In this document: positions 8,840-17,668 of the stretch, piece after piece
Numbering within the stretch: position 1 is the first letter of the stretch
Layout: every line of letters starts with the position of its first letter
From: Acidimicrobiaceae bacterium
Lineage (GTDB): Bacteria; Actinomycetota; Acidimicrobiia; Acidimicrobiales; Aldehydirespiratoraceae
Assembly (NCBI GenBank): GCA_009835735.1
Contig: VXWX01000015.1
Coordinates: 20,521-84,520, forward strand
Reading direction: 5' to 3'
DNA length: 64,000 nucleotides
Position numbers and translations under genes: made by a program
Notes under the pieces: generated by a model
The model's database searches: none
Seen by the model: only the letters and a program-made list of their open reading frames with translations
Told to the model about the DNA's origin: nothing

Positions 8840-9925
8840 TCAGCCCGTGGGAGCCAGCGCGATCTCGCCGTCGGCGATGCTGATCAGCCAGCGCCGGTAC
8901 TCGACGGTGCCCGCGTCGGCGCCCTTGACGTGCATCTCGGCGGTTAGGTCCACCGGCAACTCCTCGGGCCGCTGCGACTCGACGATGGGCTGGTCCTGGC
9001 CCAGGATCACGTACTGCATGTCGTGGAACTCCTGGTCACGGTCCAGCGCGTAGTTGCGGCCCACGAAGGTGAAGCACCGGGTCCGCCTGCGGTTGACCGG
9101 CGCTACGGCCACATACAGCACGAAGTCCTCGGTCACCCCGGCGGAGCTGTTGAGCTTCATGGCGTTAGGCATGTACACCCGGTAGCGCTTCCATGCCTCA
9201 TAGGTCAGGCCGTCGTGGTTGACCGCGGAGTTCTTGACGTTGTCTGTGTACTCGATGAACGGTCCGGCGGTGATCCTCAGCTCGGAGCCGTGGCGCACCA
9301 CGTCGTAGTCGGCGATCTCGGCCTCGTCGCGGTCGCCGAGGATCCCGTGATGCACATGGGCGAAGTGGGAGAAGTCAAAGTAGTTCTCCAGGCGCCGGGC
9401 CACCGAGCAGTCCCACTCGTAGGGATCGAAGCGCAGGAACCGGTATGAGGGATCGTCCAGTTCGGGGCATTCCGAGGGACCGAACAGCGGCGTCTCGCCC
9501 GAGACGCACGTCCACACCAAGCCTCCGGCTTCGATCGTCGGGTAGCTCGGCAGCTGGGCTGTCAGCTTGCCGTTCAACTCCGGCCTCGCCGGGATGTCGA
9601 CCACGGTGCCCTCGGCGTCGTAGGCCCAGCCGTGGTAGGCGCAGCGCAGCCAGCAGCCGTCGATCCGGCCCAGCGACAGGGCCGAGCCCCGGTGCCGGCA
9701 GATGTCACTGAAGACGTGGGCCTCCCCGTCGAGGCGGGCCACCGCCAGACGGGTGTCGAACAGCGTGACCTGCTGGGGCGAGTCGGTCAGGTCATCCGAG
9801 AAGGCCACCGGCTGCCAGAAGCGCTTCAACTGCTGGTAGAGCCGCTCCTCGCCAGCCATGTTGAGCTGGGTGTTGCCCTGAACCTCGAATCCTTCGGTCG
9901 CGGCGGGCTCTTGGGTCATGGTCAT
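8840..9925 (-). CDS. Rieske non-heme iron oxygenase, alpha subunit 3
   Basis: A 361-residue oxygenase with Rieske motifs CRHRG near residue 75 and CAYHGW near residue 94, mononuclear iron motif NYFDFSHFAHVH, and the tail VESQRPEELPVDLTAEMHVK. Start ATG 9925 overlaps the ferredoxin stop by ATGA; a longer open frame upstream is shadow. Gene order ferredoxin-Rieske-GroES-Rieske suggests that the small ferredoxin feeds one or both enzymes. The C-terminal tail is nearly the same as in subunit 2 although overall similarity is moderate, so the two may act on successive groups of one substrate. That last point is inference. Confidence 0.9.
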   Translation of the reverse strand: MTMTQEPAATEGFEVQGNTQLNMAGEERLYQQLKRFWQPVAFSDDLTDSPQQVTLFDTRLAVARLDGEAHVFSDICRHRGSALSLGRIDGCWLRCAYHGWAYDAEGTVVDIPARPELNGKLTAQLPSYPTIEAGGLVWTCVSGETPLFGPSECPELDDPSYRFLRFDPYEWDCSVARRLENYFDFSHFAHVHHGILGDRDEAEIADYDVVRHGSELRITAGPFIEYTDNVKNSAVNHDGLTYEAWKRYRVYMPNAMKLNSSAGVTEDFVLYVAVAPVNRRRTRCFTFVGRNYALDRDQEFHDMQYVILGQDQPIVESQRPEELPVDLTAEMHVKGADAGTVEYRRWLISIADGEIALAPTG

Positions 9926-10128
9926 GGTGCCGTCACCTTGATCGCTTCCACGGGGCAGCAGGCCTCGGCGCTGCGGGCCTTGGCGATCAACTCCGGCGGC
10001 AGCGTCGGCTGGAGAACCTCGAGTTTGAGGCCGTCGTCGTCGATGTCGAAGATCTCGGGCGCAACAGAGGTGCACATGCCCGAGACGATGCAAACGTCGT
10101 GGTTCACTTCGACGATCGCGTCAGCCAT
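9922..10128 (-). CDS. Small ferredoxin, [3Fe-4S]/[4Fe-4S] type
   Basis: 68 residues. Cysteines fall as C13-x5-C19 and C58-P, with Ser at the position of the missing second cysteine and an extra C57. This three-Cys pattern is typical of actinobacterial [3Fe-4S] or unusual [4Fe-4S] ferredoxins that serve P450s. Start ATG 10128 is chosen because GGAGG precedes it with good spacing; an upstream in-frame ATG at 10149 lies inside coxS without a ribosome site. It overlaps coxS by 8 bp and the next Rieske gene by 4 bp. It is probably the electron carrier for the operon's oxygenases, or for the P450 at 24001-25212. Confidence 0.88.
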   Translation of the reverse strand: MADAIVEVNHDVCIVSGMCTSVAPEIFDIDDDGLKLEVLQPTLPPELIAKARSAEACCPVEAIKVTAP

Positions 10129-10636
10129 CGTTGGATCCTCCGCTTCCATCGTATGCGCTCCAGGCCTCGGTCACCGCCGTCACGATGTTCTGGTAACCGG
10201 TGCAGCGGCAGAGGTTCCCCGACAGCAGTTCCACCACGCGTTCGGGCTCGCTCCACTCGGCGGGGTCCACGCTGTCCAGGGTCATGAGGAAGCCCGCGGT
10301 GCAGAAGCCGCACTGCAAGGCGTGATTGTCGTGGAAGGCTTGCTGCATCGGCGACAGGCAGTCCGAGCCCGCGGGCGCGAGATCCTCGACGGTGCGGACC
10401 TCTGCGCCATCGGCCTGTACCGCCAGCATCAGGCAGGACCGCACCGCATCGCCGTCGACGATAACCGTGCATGCGCCGCAATAGCCGTGCTCACAGCCCA
10501 GATGGGTGCCGGTCAGACCTACGGTGTCGCGGATGTAGTCCGACAGCAGCAGGCGCGCCGGCACCCGGTGACGGCGGGTCCGCCCGTTGATGCTTACCTC
10601 GATGTCGACCTCGGAGATCGGTTCGCTGATGGTCAT
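10121..10636 (-). CDS. Molybdenum hydroxylase small subunit, two [2Fe-2S] clusters (CoxS-like)
   Basis: A 171-residue iron-sulfur subunit of the xanthine-oxidase/CO-dehydrogenase family. The plant-type cluster motif CEHGYCGACTV lies near residues 48-58, and the second cluster uses QCGFCTAGF and LCRCTGYQ. Length and motif order match CoxS/CutS/NdhS. It passes electrons from the molybdenum site to the FAD subunit. Start ATG 10636 overlaps the end of the coxM-like gene by 4 bp. The set is in the order L-M-S, common for hydroxylases of N-heterocycles or aldehydes. Confidence 0.93.
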   Translation of the reverse strand: MTISEPISEVDIEVSINGRTRRHRVPARLLLSDYIRDTVGLTGTHLGCEHGYCGACTVIVDGDAVRSCLMLAVQADGAEVRTVEDLAPAGSDCLSPMQQAFHDNHALQCGFCTAGFLMTLDSVDPAEWSEPERVVELLSGNLCRCTGYQNIVTAVTEAWSAYDGSGGSNDG

Positions 10637-11499
10637 GCGGCCTCCTCGGCGGCCAGCGCTCTCCGGGCGGCTCTGACTGTCAGTGCGGCTACCGCCTCGC
10701 GGCGGTACCAGCTCGTGGCGTGGATGTCGTCGAACGCGTCGGCGGTGTCGGCCATCACCGCCTCGGCGAGGGTGTCCGCCGGGTGGTCGGGGGCCCAGTC
10801 CCTGATCGCAGCCTCGGCCGCCTCCAGCCTGGTGGGCACACCCCCCAGCCCGAAACCGACGAGGCGGGCGCCGCGCACCGCCCCGCCCTCGGCTTCGACC
10901 GTCGCGACCAGGCCGGCCACCGCGAAGTCGCCGGCCCGCCGGGAGATCTCGTCCACGATGGTCATCGAGCCGGGCGGCTCCGCCGGAAAGCGCACCTCGG
11001 TGATGAGTTCGCCGTCGTCGAGAGCTGTCCAGAACGCTCCGATGAAGAAGTCCGCGGCGTCGATCCGGCGTTCACCGTCGGGTCCAGAGACGGCGATCAC
11101 CGCATCGGAGGCGACCGCCAGGGCGGGCAGCTCGGCGGCGGGGTCGGCGTGGGCCAGGCTGCCGCAGACGGTGCCCCGGTTGCGGATCTGGAGGTGGCCT
11201 ACATGGCGCAGCGCCGCTCGCAAGCCACTGACGACACTGGCCGCACCGTCGTGGTCCAGCACCTGGGTCTGCGTCGCGGCCGCCCCCACGGTCACCCCAC
11301 CCGGGTCGCAGTCCACCGAGGCGAGACCTTCGATCCGGTTGATATCGACCAGCAAGGACACGTCGGTAAGGCGGAAGTTCATGGCCGGGACGAGGCTCTG
11401 GCCGCCTGCGAGCACCCGGCTGGACTCGGCGGAGCTGAGAGCTTCGAGAGCCTCCGTCACCGTCGAGGGCCGGCAGTAGTCGAACGGAGCCGGCTTCAC
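10633..11499 (-). CDS. Molybdenum hydroxylase FAD subunit (CoxM-like)
   Basis: 288 residues; FAD-binding PCMH domain followed by the CO-dehydrogenase flavoprotein C-terminal domain. The FAD loop VLAGGQSLVPAMNFR and TVCGSLAHADPAAELPAL are the family signatures. Translation starts at GTG 11499, overlapping the large-subunit stop (GTGA); the longer upstream frame lies in coxL. It accepts electrons from the Fe-S subunit and passes them to a soluble acceptor. Confidence 0.92.
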   Translation of the reverse strand: MKPAPFDYCRPSTVTEALEALSSAESSRVLAGGQSLVPAMNFRLTDVSLLVDINRIEGLASVDCDPGGVTVGAAATQTQVLDHDGAASVVSGLRAALRHVGHLQIRNRGTVCGSLAHADPAAELPALAVASDAVIAVSGPDGERRIDAADFFIGAFWTALDDGELITEVRFPAEPPGSMTIVDEISRRAGDFAVAGLVATVEAEGGAVRGARLVGFGLGGVPTRLEAAEAAIRDWAPDHPADTLAEAVMADTADAFDDIHATSWYRREAVAALTVRAARRALAAEEAA

Positions 11500-13916
11500 G
11501 AGTCTGCTCCAGTTCCAGCCGCCTCGGCCGATCGGATGGCGGCCCTCACCGCTACGGGGGTCACCGGGCACTCGGTCAGGTCCACGCCCCACTCCGAGAG
11601 GGCGTCGGAGACGGCTCCGGCCACTACCGCGGGCGGCCCCACGGTGCCTCCCTCGCCGCAGCCCTTGACACCGAGGGGCTGTTCGGGGGCGGGCGACTCG
11701 AAGTGGTCGACCTCCATGTGAGGCACCTCGGCGCAGGTCGGCACCAGGTAGTCCATGAACGACGCGAACCGGGGATTGGCGGTGTCGGGGTCGTACTGGA
11801 AGTGCTCGTACATGGCGCCCGCGATGCCCTGAGCCACCCCGCCGTGGACCTGGCCCTCTACCAGCGCCGGGTTGATGACCGTCCCGCAGTCGTGGACCAC
11901 GACGTAGTCCTCGATCCTCACCTCTCCCGTGCTGACCCGGACGCTGACGACCCCGATGTGGGTGCCGTTGGACCAGCTGGCCGCGGCGTTGATCTTGCCG
12001 GTGTCGTCGAGCTGATGCTGCAGGTTCTCAGGGTGGAAGTAGCCCGAGGTCTCCAGGCCGGGCTCCATGCCGTCGGGCAGGTCCACATAGCGGATCCACG
12101 CCGCGGTGCCGACCTCGGCCCAGCTCACCGAGGGCTGGTCGCTGCCGGCCACATGGAACGCGCCGTCGGTGAGCACGATGTCGGCCTCGGCCGCCTCAAG
12201 CATGTGCGCGGCGATGGCCCGGGCCTTGTCCATCAGCCGCTCGGAGGCCAGCAGCACCGAGCCGGTGAGCATCATCGCGCCGCGGCTGCCCCACGAGCCC
12301 AGGCCGTAAGGGGCCCGCTCGGTGTCGCCCAGCACCACGGTGACCTCCTCCGGCGAGACCCCCAGCGCGTCGGCCGCCAGTTGGGCCGCGGTGGTCTCCG
12401 CCCCCTGGCCGAAGGCGCTTAGGCCGGCCGCGACCCGCACCGAGCCGTCCGGGTCGACCCGCACCGTGGCCGCGTCTCCGCCGCCCCAGTGGCCGGTGGT
12501 CAGGTGGTAGCTGGGCGATGTGGGCTCCACGTAGTTGGAATAGCCCACCCCCACCCGGACGTCGGGGTCTCCGGCGTAGCGGGCCCGGGCCCGTTCCAGC
12601 GCGGGCTGGGCCATCTCCACGCCCCGTTCGAACGACTCGGTGTGGGAGCCGGAGTCGAGGCGGCCCCCGCCGTGCATCACATACGGCGTCTGACCGGGGC
12701 GCACCAGCATCCGCCGCCGCAGCTCGACCCGGTCAGTGCCGGTCAGGCGGGCGACCCGGTCGATGATCCGCTCCATTACGAACGCGCCCTCGGGAATCCC
12801 GAAGCCCCGGTAGGCGCCGGACGGCGTCTTGTTGGTAACCACGCCGATGGTGCGGGCCTGCATGTTGGGGAAGTCATAGCCGCCCGTGATGCAGGCGTTG
12901 GTCACGAATACCGGCGCGGTGCCCGGCATGAAGATCTCGCCCGAGCCCATGTCGAGCATCGACGCGCAGCGCACCCCCCGGATGGTGCCGTCGTCGTCGT
13001 AGGCGACTTCCACTTCGTGGCGCTGCTCGCGGGCGTGAACCGACGCGACGAGGTTCTCCATGCGGTCCTCTATCCAGCGTGCCGGCCGATCGAGGCGCCG
13101 GGCGATCCAGGGCACCACGATGTCCTCGGGGTAGATGTGGGTCTTGGTGCCGAAGCCGCCCCCGATGGTCGGATGGACCACCCGCACCTGCGGCTCGGGC
13201 ATGCCCAGCATCAGCGCGACGGTGGAGCGGACCATGTGCGGGCTCTGCGTCGACGACCACACCGTGAGCGTCCCGTCGGTGATGTCGGCCACCACTCCCC
13301 TGGTCTCCATGGGCAGTCCGGTCTGGCGCTGGCTGACGTAGGTCTCGGTGAAGGTGTGGTCGGCCTGCTCGAATGCGCGGTCTACCTCGGGCTTGTGGGG
13401 GGCCACGTCGAACGAGCAGTTGTTCTCCCAGTGGTCGTGGAGCTTGGGCGCTCCCGGGGCCAGGGCCTGGTCGAGATCGGCCACCGTCGGCAGCGGCTCG
13501 TAGGTGGTTCCCGCCGCGACCAGCGCGGCTGCGTCCTCGGCGATGTAGCGGTCGTCGGCCACAACGGCGGCGTAGGGAGTCCCGACGTATCTCACCGTGC
13601 CGGTGCCGAGCGGGCGCTGCCTGACCGGGCCTATGTAGGGGATGTAGTCGGGGAAGGTCTTGACGTCGGCCAGGTCGGCCGCGGTGAACACCGCCCGCAC
13701 GCCCTCGACGGCCAGGGCCTCTGACGTGTCGATCGACACGATGCGGGCGTGGGCCTCGACGCTGCGCACGAAGACGACCTCGAGCATCCCAGCGATCTTG
13801 ATGTCGGCGACGTAGCGCCCCCGGCCGGTGAGCGGGCCCCGGTCCTCCCTCCTCGGGACCGACCTTCCGATGTGGCGGGTGCTGTGGCGGATGTGGGAGT
13901 CGATGTCCAGGCTCAT
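11496..13916 (-). CDS. Molybdenum hydroxylase large subunit, molybdopterin-binding (CoxL/XdhB-like)
   Basis: 806 residues, with the N-terminal aldehyde-oxidase/xanthine-dehydrogenase a/b hammerhead domain followed by the molybdopterin-binding domains. The active-site loop reads GAYRGFG near residue 367, not the AYRCSFR of true form I CO dehydrogenase, so it is a hydroxylase rather than a CO oxidiser. The glutamate base lies in GCGEGG near residue 751. Start ATG 13916 is preceded by GGAG; the open frame upstream is shadow of the permease gene. Being 17 bp downstream of transporter 2 suggests that it hydroxylates the imported compound. Caffeine dehydrogenase, nicotine and nicotinate hydroxylases belong to the same superfamily. 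Confidence 0.92.
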   Translation of the reverse strand: MSLDIDSHIRHSTRHIGRSVPRREDRGPLTGRGRYVADIKIAGMLEVVFVRSVEAHARIVSIDTSEALAVEGVRAVFTAADLADVKTFPDYIPYIGPVRQRPLGTGTVRYVGTPYAAVVADDRYIAEDAAALVAAGTTYEPLPTVADLDQALAPGAPKLHDHWENNCSFDVAPHKPEVDRAFEQADHTFTETYVSQRQTGLPMETRGVVADITDGTLTVWSSTQSPHMVRSTVALMLGMPEPQVRVVHPTIGGGFGTKTHIYPEDIVVPWIARRLDRPARWIEDRMENLVASVHAREQRHEVEVAYDDDGTIRGVRCASMLDMGSGEIFMPGTAPVFVTNACITGGYDFPNMQARTIGVVTNKTPSGAYRGFGIPEGAFVMERIIDRVARLTGTDRVELRRRMLVRPGQTPYVMHGGGRLDSGSHTESFERGVEMAQPALERARARYAGDPDVRVGVGYSNYVEPTSPSYHLTTGHWGGGDAATVRVDPDGSVRVAAGLSAFGQGAETTAAQLAADALGVSPEEVTVVLGDTERAPYGLGSWGSRGAMMLTGSVLLASERLMDKARAIAAHMLEAAEADIVLTDGAFHVAGSDQPSVSWAEVGTAAWIRYVDLPDGMEPGLETSGYFHPENLQHQLDDTGKINAAASWSNGTHIGVVSVRVSTGEVRIEDYVVVHDCGTVINPALVEGQVHGGVAQGIAGAMYEHFQYDPDTANPRFASFMDYLVPTCAEVPHMEVDHFESPAPEQPLGVKGCGEGGTVGPPAVVAGAVSDALSEWGVDLTECPVTPVAVRAAIRSAEAAGTGADS

Positions 13917-13933
13917 CGCCGCTCCAGCGCCGC

Positions 13934-14881
13934 CTAGCGCTCGCCCCGGTGGTACGGGATGGTCAGCGACAGCGGGACCTGGGAGCGGCTCCGATTGAGG
14001 ACCAGCGCGACGATCGTCAGGATGAACGGCAGGGCGAGCAGGAGCTGGTAGGGCAGGTCCACACCGCTGGCCTGGAGCGACAGCTGGGTGGCCTCGAGGA
14101 ACCCGAATAGCAGCGAGCCGGCCAGGATCCACGACGCCCGCCAGTTCCCGAAGATCACGATGGCCAAGGCGATCCATCCCCGCCCGGCGACGATGTCGTC
14201 GAAGAACTGGTTGCCTCCCGCCAGCGAGAGGTAGGCACCGCCCAGCCCGGCCATCACGCCCCCGTAGATCACCGCGGTGTACTGGCGGGAGATGATGCCC
14301 ACGCCCCGCATGTCGCACGCCTCGGGGTTGTGGCCGATGCTGCGGAGTTCCAGGCCGTACTTGGTGCGATTCAAGAAGATGAGGGTCGCCGGCACCATGA
14401 GGATCCCGAAGTAGGTCAGCCAGTGCTGGTCGAAGAACACCTCACCCACGGCGGGGATGTCAGACAGCAGCGGGATGGTCGCGGTCTGGAACCGGTCCAC
14501 GGTGGGGAACGCGACGGCGCCGCCCTCCTCGTACACCGAGCGGTACCAGAAGAAGGCTCCGCCCAGGCCGAGGATGTTCAGCGCGAGCCCGGCCACCACC
14601 TGGTTGACCTTGACCGTGGCTGTCATCACCGCCATCAGCAGTCCCATCGCACCCCCGCCCAGGGCCGCCCCCACCAGCCCCAGCCACAGGTTGCCGGTCT
14701 CGTTGGCGACCAGGAACCCAGTGAAGGCGCCCAGGGTCATGGTCCCCTCAAGGCTCAGGTTCAGGATCCCGCTGCTCTCTGCGACCAATTCGCCGGTAGC
14801 CGCGATCAGCAGCGGGGTGGCGATCTTGAAGGTGGCCACGAAGATGCCCAGGATCACCGAGTAGGTGAAGAAGTCCTCCAC
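13934..14881 (-). CDS. BMP-family ABC transporter permease, second subunit, system 2
   Basis: A 315-residue polytopic permease, paralogue of the system 1 protein at 524-1468 (both contain DIPAVGEVFF/VVF, QHWLTYFGI/AAI and GRGWIALAIVIFGNW). It forms the membrane channel with the 14898-16064 product. It begins 16 bp after that gene. No unusual features apart from the high conservation between the two systems. Confidence 0.88.
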   Translation of the reverse strand: MEDFFTYSVILGIFVATFKIATPLLIAATGELVAESSGILNLSLEGTMTLGAFTGFLVANETGNLWLGLVGAALGGGAMGLLMAVMTATVKVNQVVAGLALNILGLGGAFFWYRSVYEEGGAVAFPTVDRFQTATIPLLSDIPAVGEVFFDQHWLTYFGILMVPATLIFLNRTKYGLELRSIGHNPEACDMRGVGIISRQYTAVIYGGVMAGLGGAYLSLAGGNQFFDDIVAGRGWIALAIVIFGNWRASWILAGSLLFGFLEATQLSLQASGVDLPYQLLLALPFILTIVALVLNRSRSQVPLSLTIPYHRGER

Positions 14882-14897
14882 GGCGGGCTACCCGGAC

Positions 14898-16064
14898 CTA
14901 TCCATGGTGGGCGATCTTCCTGAGCCGGTAGCGGCAGGCGACCGCGGCCAGCAGCACGAAGACCAGGGCCACCCCCTCGATGACGTCCACGAGCGCGGCT
15001 GGGATGCCGGTGCCGACCTGCATCTGGGTCGCACCGTTGAGCAGTCCCGCGAAGGCGATGGCCACCACGATCACGCCCGCGGGATGCAGCCTGGCCACCA
15101 GGGCGACGATGATCCCGGTGAAGCCGACGGCCTGGCCGCCGAACTCGAAGTTGATCCGGTGATGAAGGCCCAGCAGCTCACCGGCGCCCGCCAGTCCTGC
15201 CAGTGCCCCTGAGATGGCCATGACCGCGATGATGGTCGCCCCGACGCTGATGCCCTTGTACGAGGCCGCCTGCTTGTTCACGCCTATGGCCCTCAGTTCG
15301 AATCCCAGGTTGGTGCGCCGCACCAGGAAATGGACCGCGGCCGCCATCACCAGCGCGAGGGCGAAGCCCAGGTGCAGCCGGCTGTCGTCGAAGAACCGGG
15401 GCAGGAATGTGCTCTCGACCATCCGCTCGGTCTGGGAGTAGGGCGTGTCGTTCGCCTGCCAGGGTCCCGAGAGCAGCCATGACAGCCCGGAGTCGATGAC
15501 GAAGTTGAGCATCACCGTCGTGAGGATCTCGTTGGTTCCGTAGCGGACCAGCAGGACGCTGGCCACCGTCGCCCACACTGCTCCGAACACCGCAGCCCCG
15601 CAGAACATGGCCACGAACAGCACCGGTGCGGGAAGGCCGGGAAATGTGTCGTAGACCCACCAGGTGCCGATGGCACCCGCGATGAACTGACCCTGCCCGC
15701 CGATGTTCCAGACTCCGGCCCGGAAGGCGATGGCCGCGCACAGCCCGGTGAGGATCAGCGGCGTCGCCTGCACCAGCGTCTCGAGGGCCGACTCCCGGTT
15801 CCCGAAGGCCCCCTCGTAGAGGGATGCGAACGCGTCCAACGGCGACACACCGACGATGATCACCAGCAGGCCGATGATCACCGCGGTGATGGCCAGCGCG
15901 ATGAGGGTGGCGTACAGCTCGTGCACCGGACGGGTGTGCAGCCTCCGCTCCAGGCGCCAGGCGCCCGGCTGGAGCAGCATCGAGAGCGGATCGCGGCCGG
16001 CGCCCGCTTCGTGGTCGTCGGGGCGCGGGCCGTCCTGGGGCGCGTCGGCGACCTGCTCGCTCAC
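14898..16064 (-). CDS. BMP-family ABC transporter permease, first subunit, system 2
   Basis: 388 residues with a charged cytoplasmic N-terminus (about 60 residues) before the first membrane segment. Family stretches VWNIGGQGQFIAGA and NEILTTVMLNFV correspond exactly to those in the system 1 permease. Start is GTG 16064, overlapping the ATPase stop (GTGA). Confidence 0.88.
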   Translation of the reverse strand: MSEQVADAPQDGPRPDDHEAGAGRDPLSMLLQPGAWRLERRLHTRPVHELYATLIALAITAVIIGLLVIIVGVSPLDAFASLYEGAFGNRESALETLVQATPLILTGLCAAIAFRAGVWNIGGQGQFIAGAIGTWWVYDTFPGLPAPVLFVAMFCGAAVFGAVWATVASVLLVRYGTNEILTTVMLNFVIDSGLSWLLSGPWQANDTPYSQTERMVESTFLPRFFDDSRLHLGFALALVMAAAVHFLVRRTNLGFELRAIGVNKQAASYKGISVGATIIAVMAISGALAGLAGAGELLGLHHRINFEFGGQAVGFTGIIVALVARLHPAGVIVVAIAFAGLLNGATQMQVGTGIPAALVDVIEGVALVFVLLAAVACRYRLRKIAHHG

Positions 16065-17617
16065 GGTGAACCTTGGTCTGTGTCGCTGGCACCCGCCATG
16101 TGCATTCCGATCTGTTCAAGGGTGGTCGCGTCGGGTTCAGTGACAGCGACAATCCGCCCATCGTAAATCACGGCGATCCGGTCCGAGAGCTGGAAGATCT
16201 CGTCGAGGTCCTCGGACATCAGCAGCACCCCCGCGCCGCGGTCCCTCTCCTGGATCAAGCGGCGCCGGACGTACTCGGTGGCGGCTATGTCGAGACCCCG
16301 CGTCGGCTGGTGCGCGACGATCAGCTGGGGCTGGCCGGAGAGTTCCCGGGCCATGATGATCTTCTGCAGGTTGCCGCCCGAGAGGGTCCTGGTGATCTGC
16401 GCCGCCGACGGTGTCTTGATCTCGAAGGTGTCGATCGACTCCGCGGCGAAGGTGTCGATCTGGCCCCGGTTGAGGATCCCGGCGCGGGAGAATTGCCGCT
16501 CGCGCTGGTTGCCCAGAACCAGGTTCTCCTTCACGCTGAAGTCCATCATCAGACCCTGGGCGATGCGGTCTGCGGGCACGCTGGCCACCCCGAGGGTGGC
16601 GATCCGGTGGGGCGCTGACTCGGTGGTGTCCTGGCCGGTGATCCGGATGCTGCCGGCCTCGGGATGGCGCACGCCCACGACCGCGTCGAACAGGGCGTTC
16701 TGGCCGTTGCCAGACACGCCGGCGACGCCCACGATCTCGCCCGAGCCGACGGTGATCGACAGCCCTTCGAGCGAGCCTCGTCCCGTATCGGACCCCAGGT
16801 GGATCTCTTCGACCTCCAGCACCGGCTCGCCGGCGGTGGATGCAGCCTTGTCCGCCTGCATCAGGACCTCGCGCCCCACCATCATCCGGGCGAGATCGCG
16901 TTGCTCGACGTCGGCAGTGTCGACCGTGCCGACGACCTTGCCGCGGCGCAGCACGGTCACCCGGTCCGAGAGGTCCATCACCTCCTTGAGCTTGTGGGTG
17001 ATGAGGATGATGGTGAGACCCTCGTCGCGCATCCGGCGCAGGATCCGGAACAGCTCATCGATGCCCTGCGGGGTCAGCACCGCGGTGGGCTCGTCCAGGA
17101 TCAGGATCTCGACGCCGAAGTAGAGCGTCTTGAAGATCTCCACCCATTGCTGCTCCCCGACCGAGAGCCGGCCGACCTCCGCGTCGGGATCGATCTCCAC
17201 GTCGTAGTCGGCGAAGAACTCCTCAAGGCGGCGCCGCGCCTCTGTGAGGTCGAGCCACTGCTTGGCGGGCGTGCCGATCACCACGTTCTCGATGACCGAC
17301 ATGGGGGGAACCAGCTCGAAGTGCTGGTGGACCATCCCGATGCCGGCCTCGATGGCATCGCGGGGCGAGTGCAACTCGAGCGGCCGGCCGTTGAGCAGGA
17401 CTTGGCCCTCCTCGGGCCGGTAGACGCCGTAGAGGATGTCGGCCAGGGTCGTCTTGCCCGCGCCGTTCTCGCCGAGCAGGCAGTGGATCTCGGCCCTGCG
17501 GATTTCGACGCTGACGGAGTCGTTGGCGACCACGCCGGGGAAGACCTTCGTCACGTCCTCGGCGACGAGGATGTTCTCCCCCGGCGCGGCCGCGCCGGAC
17601 TGGGCCGCATCGGCCAT
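16061..17617 (-). CDS. ABC transporter ATP-binding protein, two nucleotide-binding domains, system 2
   Basis: A 518-residue double ATPase. First-domain Walker A GENGAGKTT, signature-like SVGEQQWVEI, Walker B LILDEPTAVL; second domain has the degenerate P-loop GVSGNGQ and LSGGNLQKIIMAREL. Same architecture as the system 1 ATPase at 2582-4123. It energises the two following permeases. ATG start at 17617, 51 bp after the lipoprotein stop, so it belongs to the same transcript. Confidence 0.92.
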   Translation of the reverse strand: MADAAQSGAAAPGENILVAEDVTKVFPGVVANDSVSVEIRRAEIHCLLGENGAGKTTLADILYGVYRPEEGQVLLNGRPLELHSPRDAIEAGIGMVHQHFELVPPMSVIENVVIGTPAKQWLDLTEARRRLEEFFADYDVEIDPDAEVGRLSVGEQQWVEIFKTLYFGVEILILDEPTAVLTPQGIDELFRILRRMRDEGLTIILITHKLKEVMDLSDRVTVLRRGKVVGTVDTADVEQRDLARMMVGREVLMQADKAASTAGEPVLEVEEIHLGSDTGRGSLEGLSITVGSGEIVGVAGVSGNGQNALFDAVVGVRHPEAGSIRITGQDTTESAPHRIATLGVASVPADRIAQGLMMDFSVKENLVLGNQRERQFSRAGILNRGQIDTFAAESIDTFEIKTPSAAQITRTLSGGNLQKIIMARELSGQPQLIVAHQPTRGLDIAATEYVRRRLIQERDRGAGVLLMSEDLDEIFQLSDRIAVIYDGRIVAVTEPDATTLEQIGMHMAGASDTDQGSP

Positions 17618-17668
17618 CGGATCGGTGCGCTCAGTCGATCGTTCGACGTGCAGCCCTGGTTCTCGCGA

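Noticed and set aside
11496-13916. Carbon monoxide dehydrogenase (form I) assignment for the Mo-hydroxylase
   Set aside because: The active-site loop is AYRGFG rather than AYRCSFR, so CO oxidation is not supported.
13917-14318. Upstream extension of the molybdenum hydroxylase large subunit
   Set aside because: Lies inside the permease gene in another frame; family similarity begins at ATG 13916.
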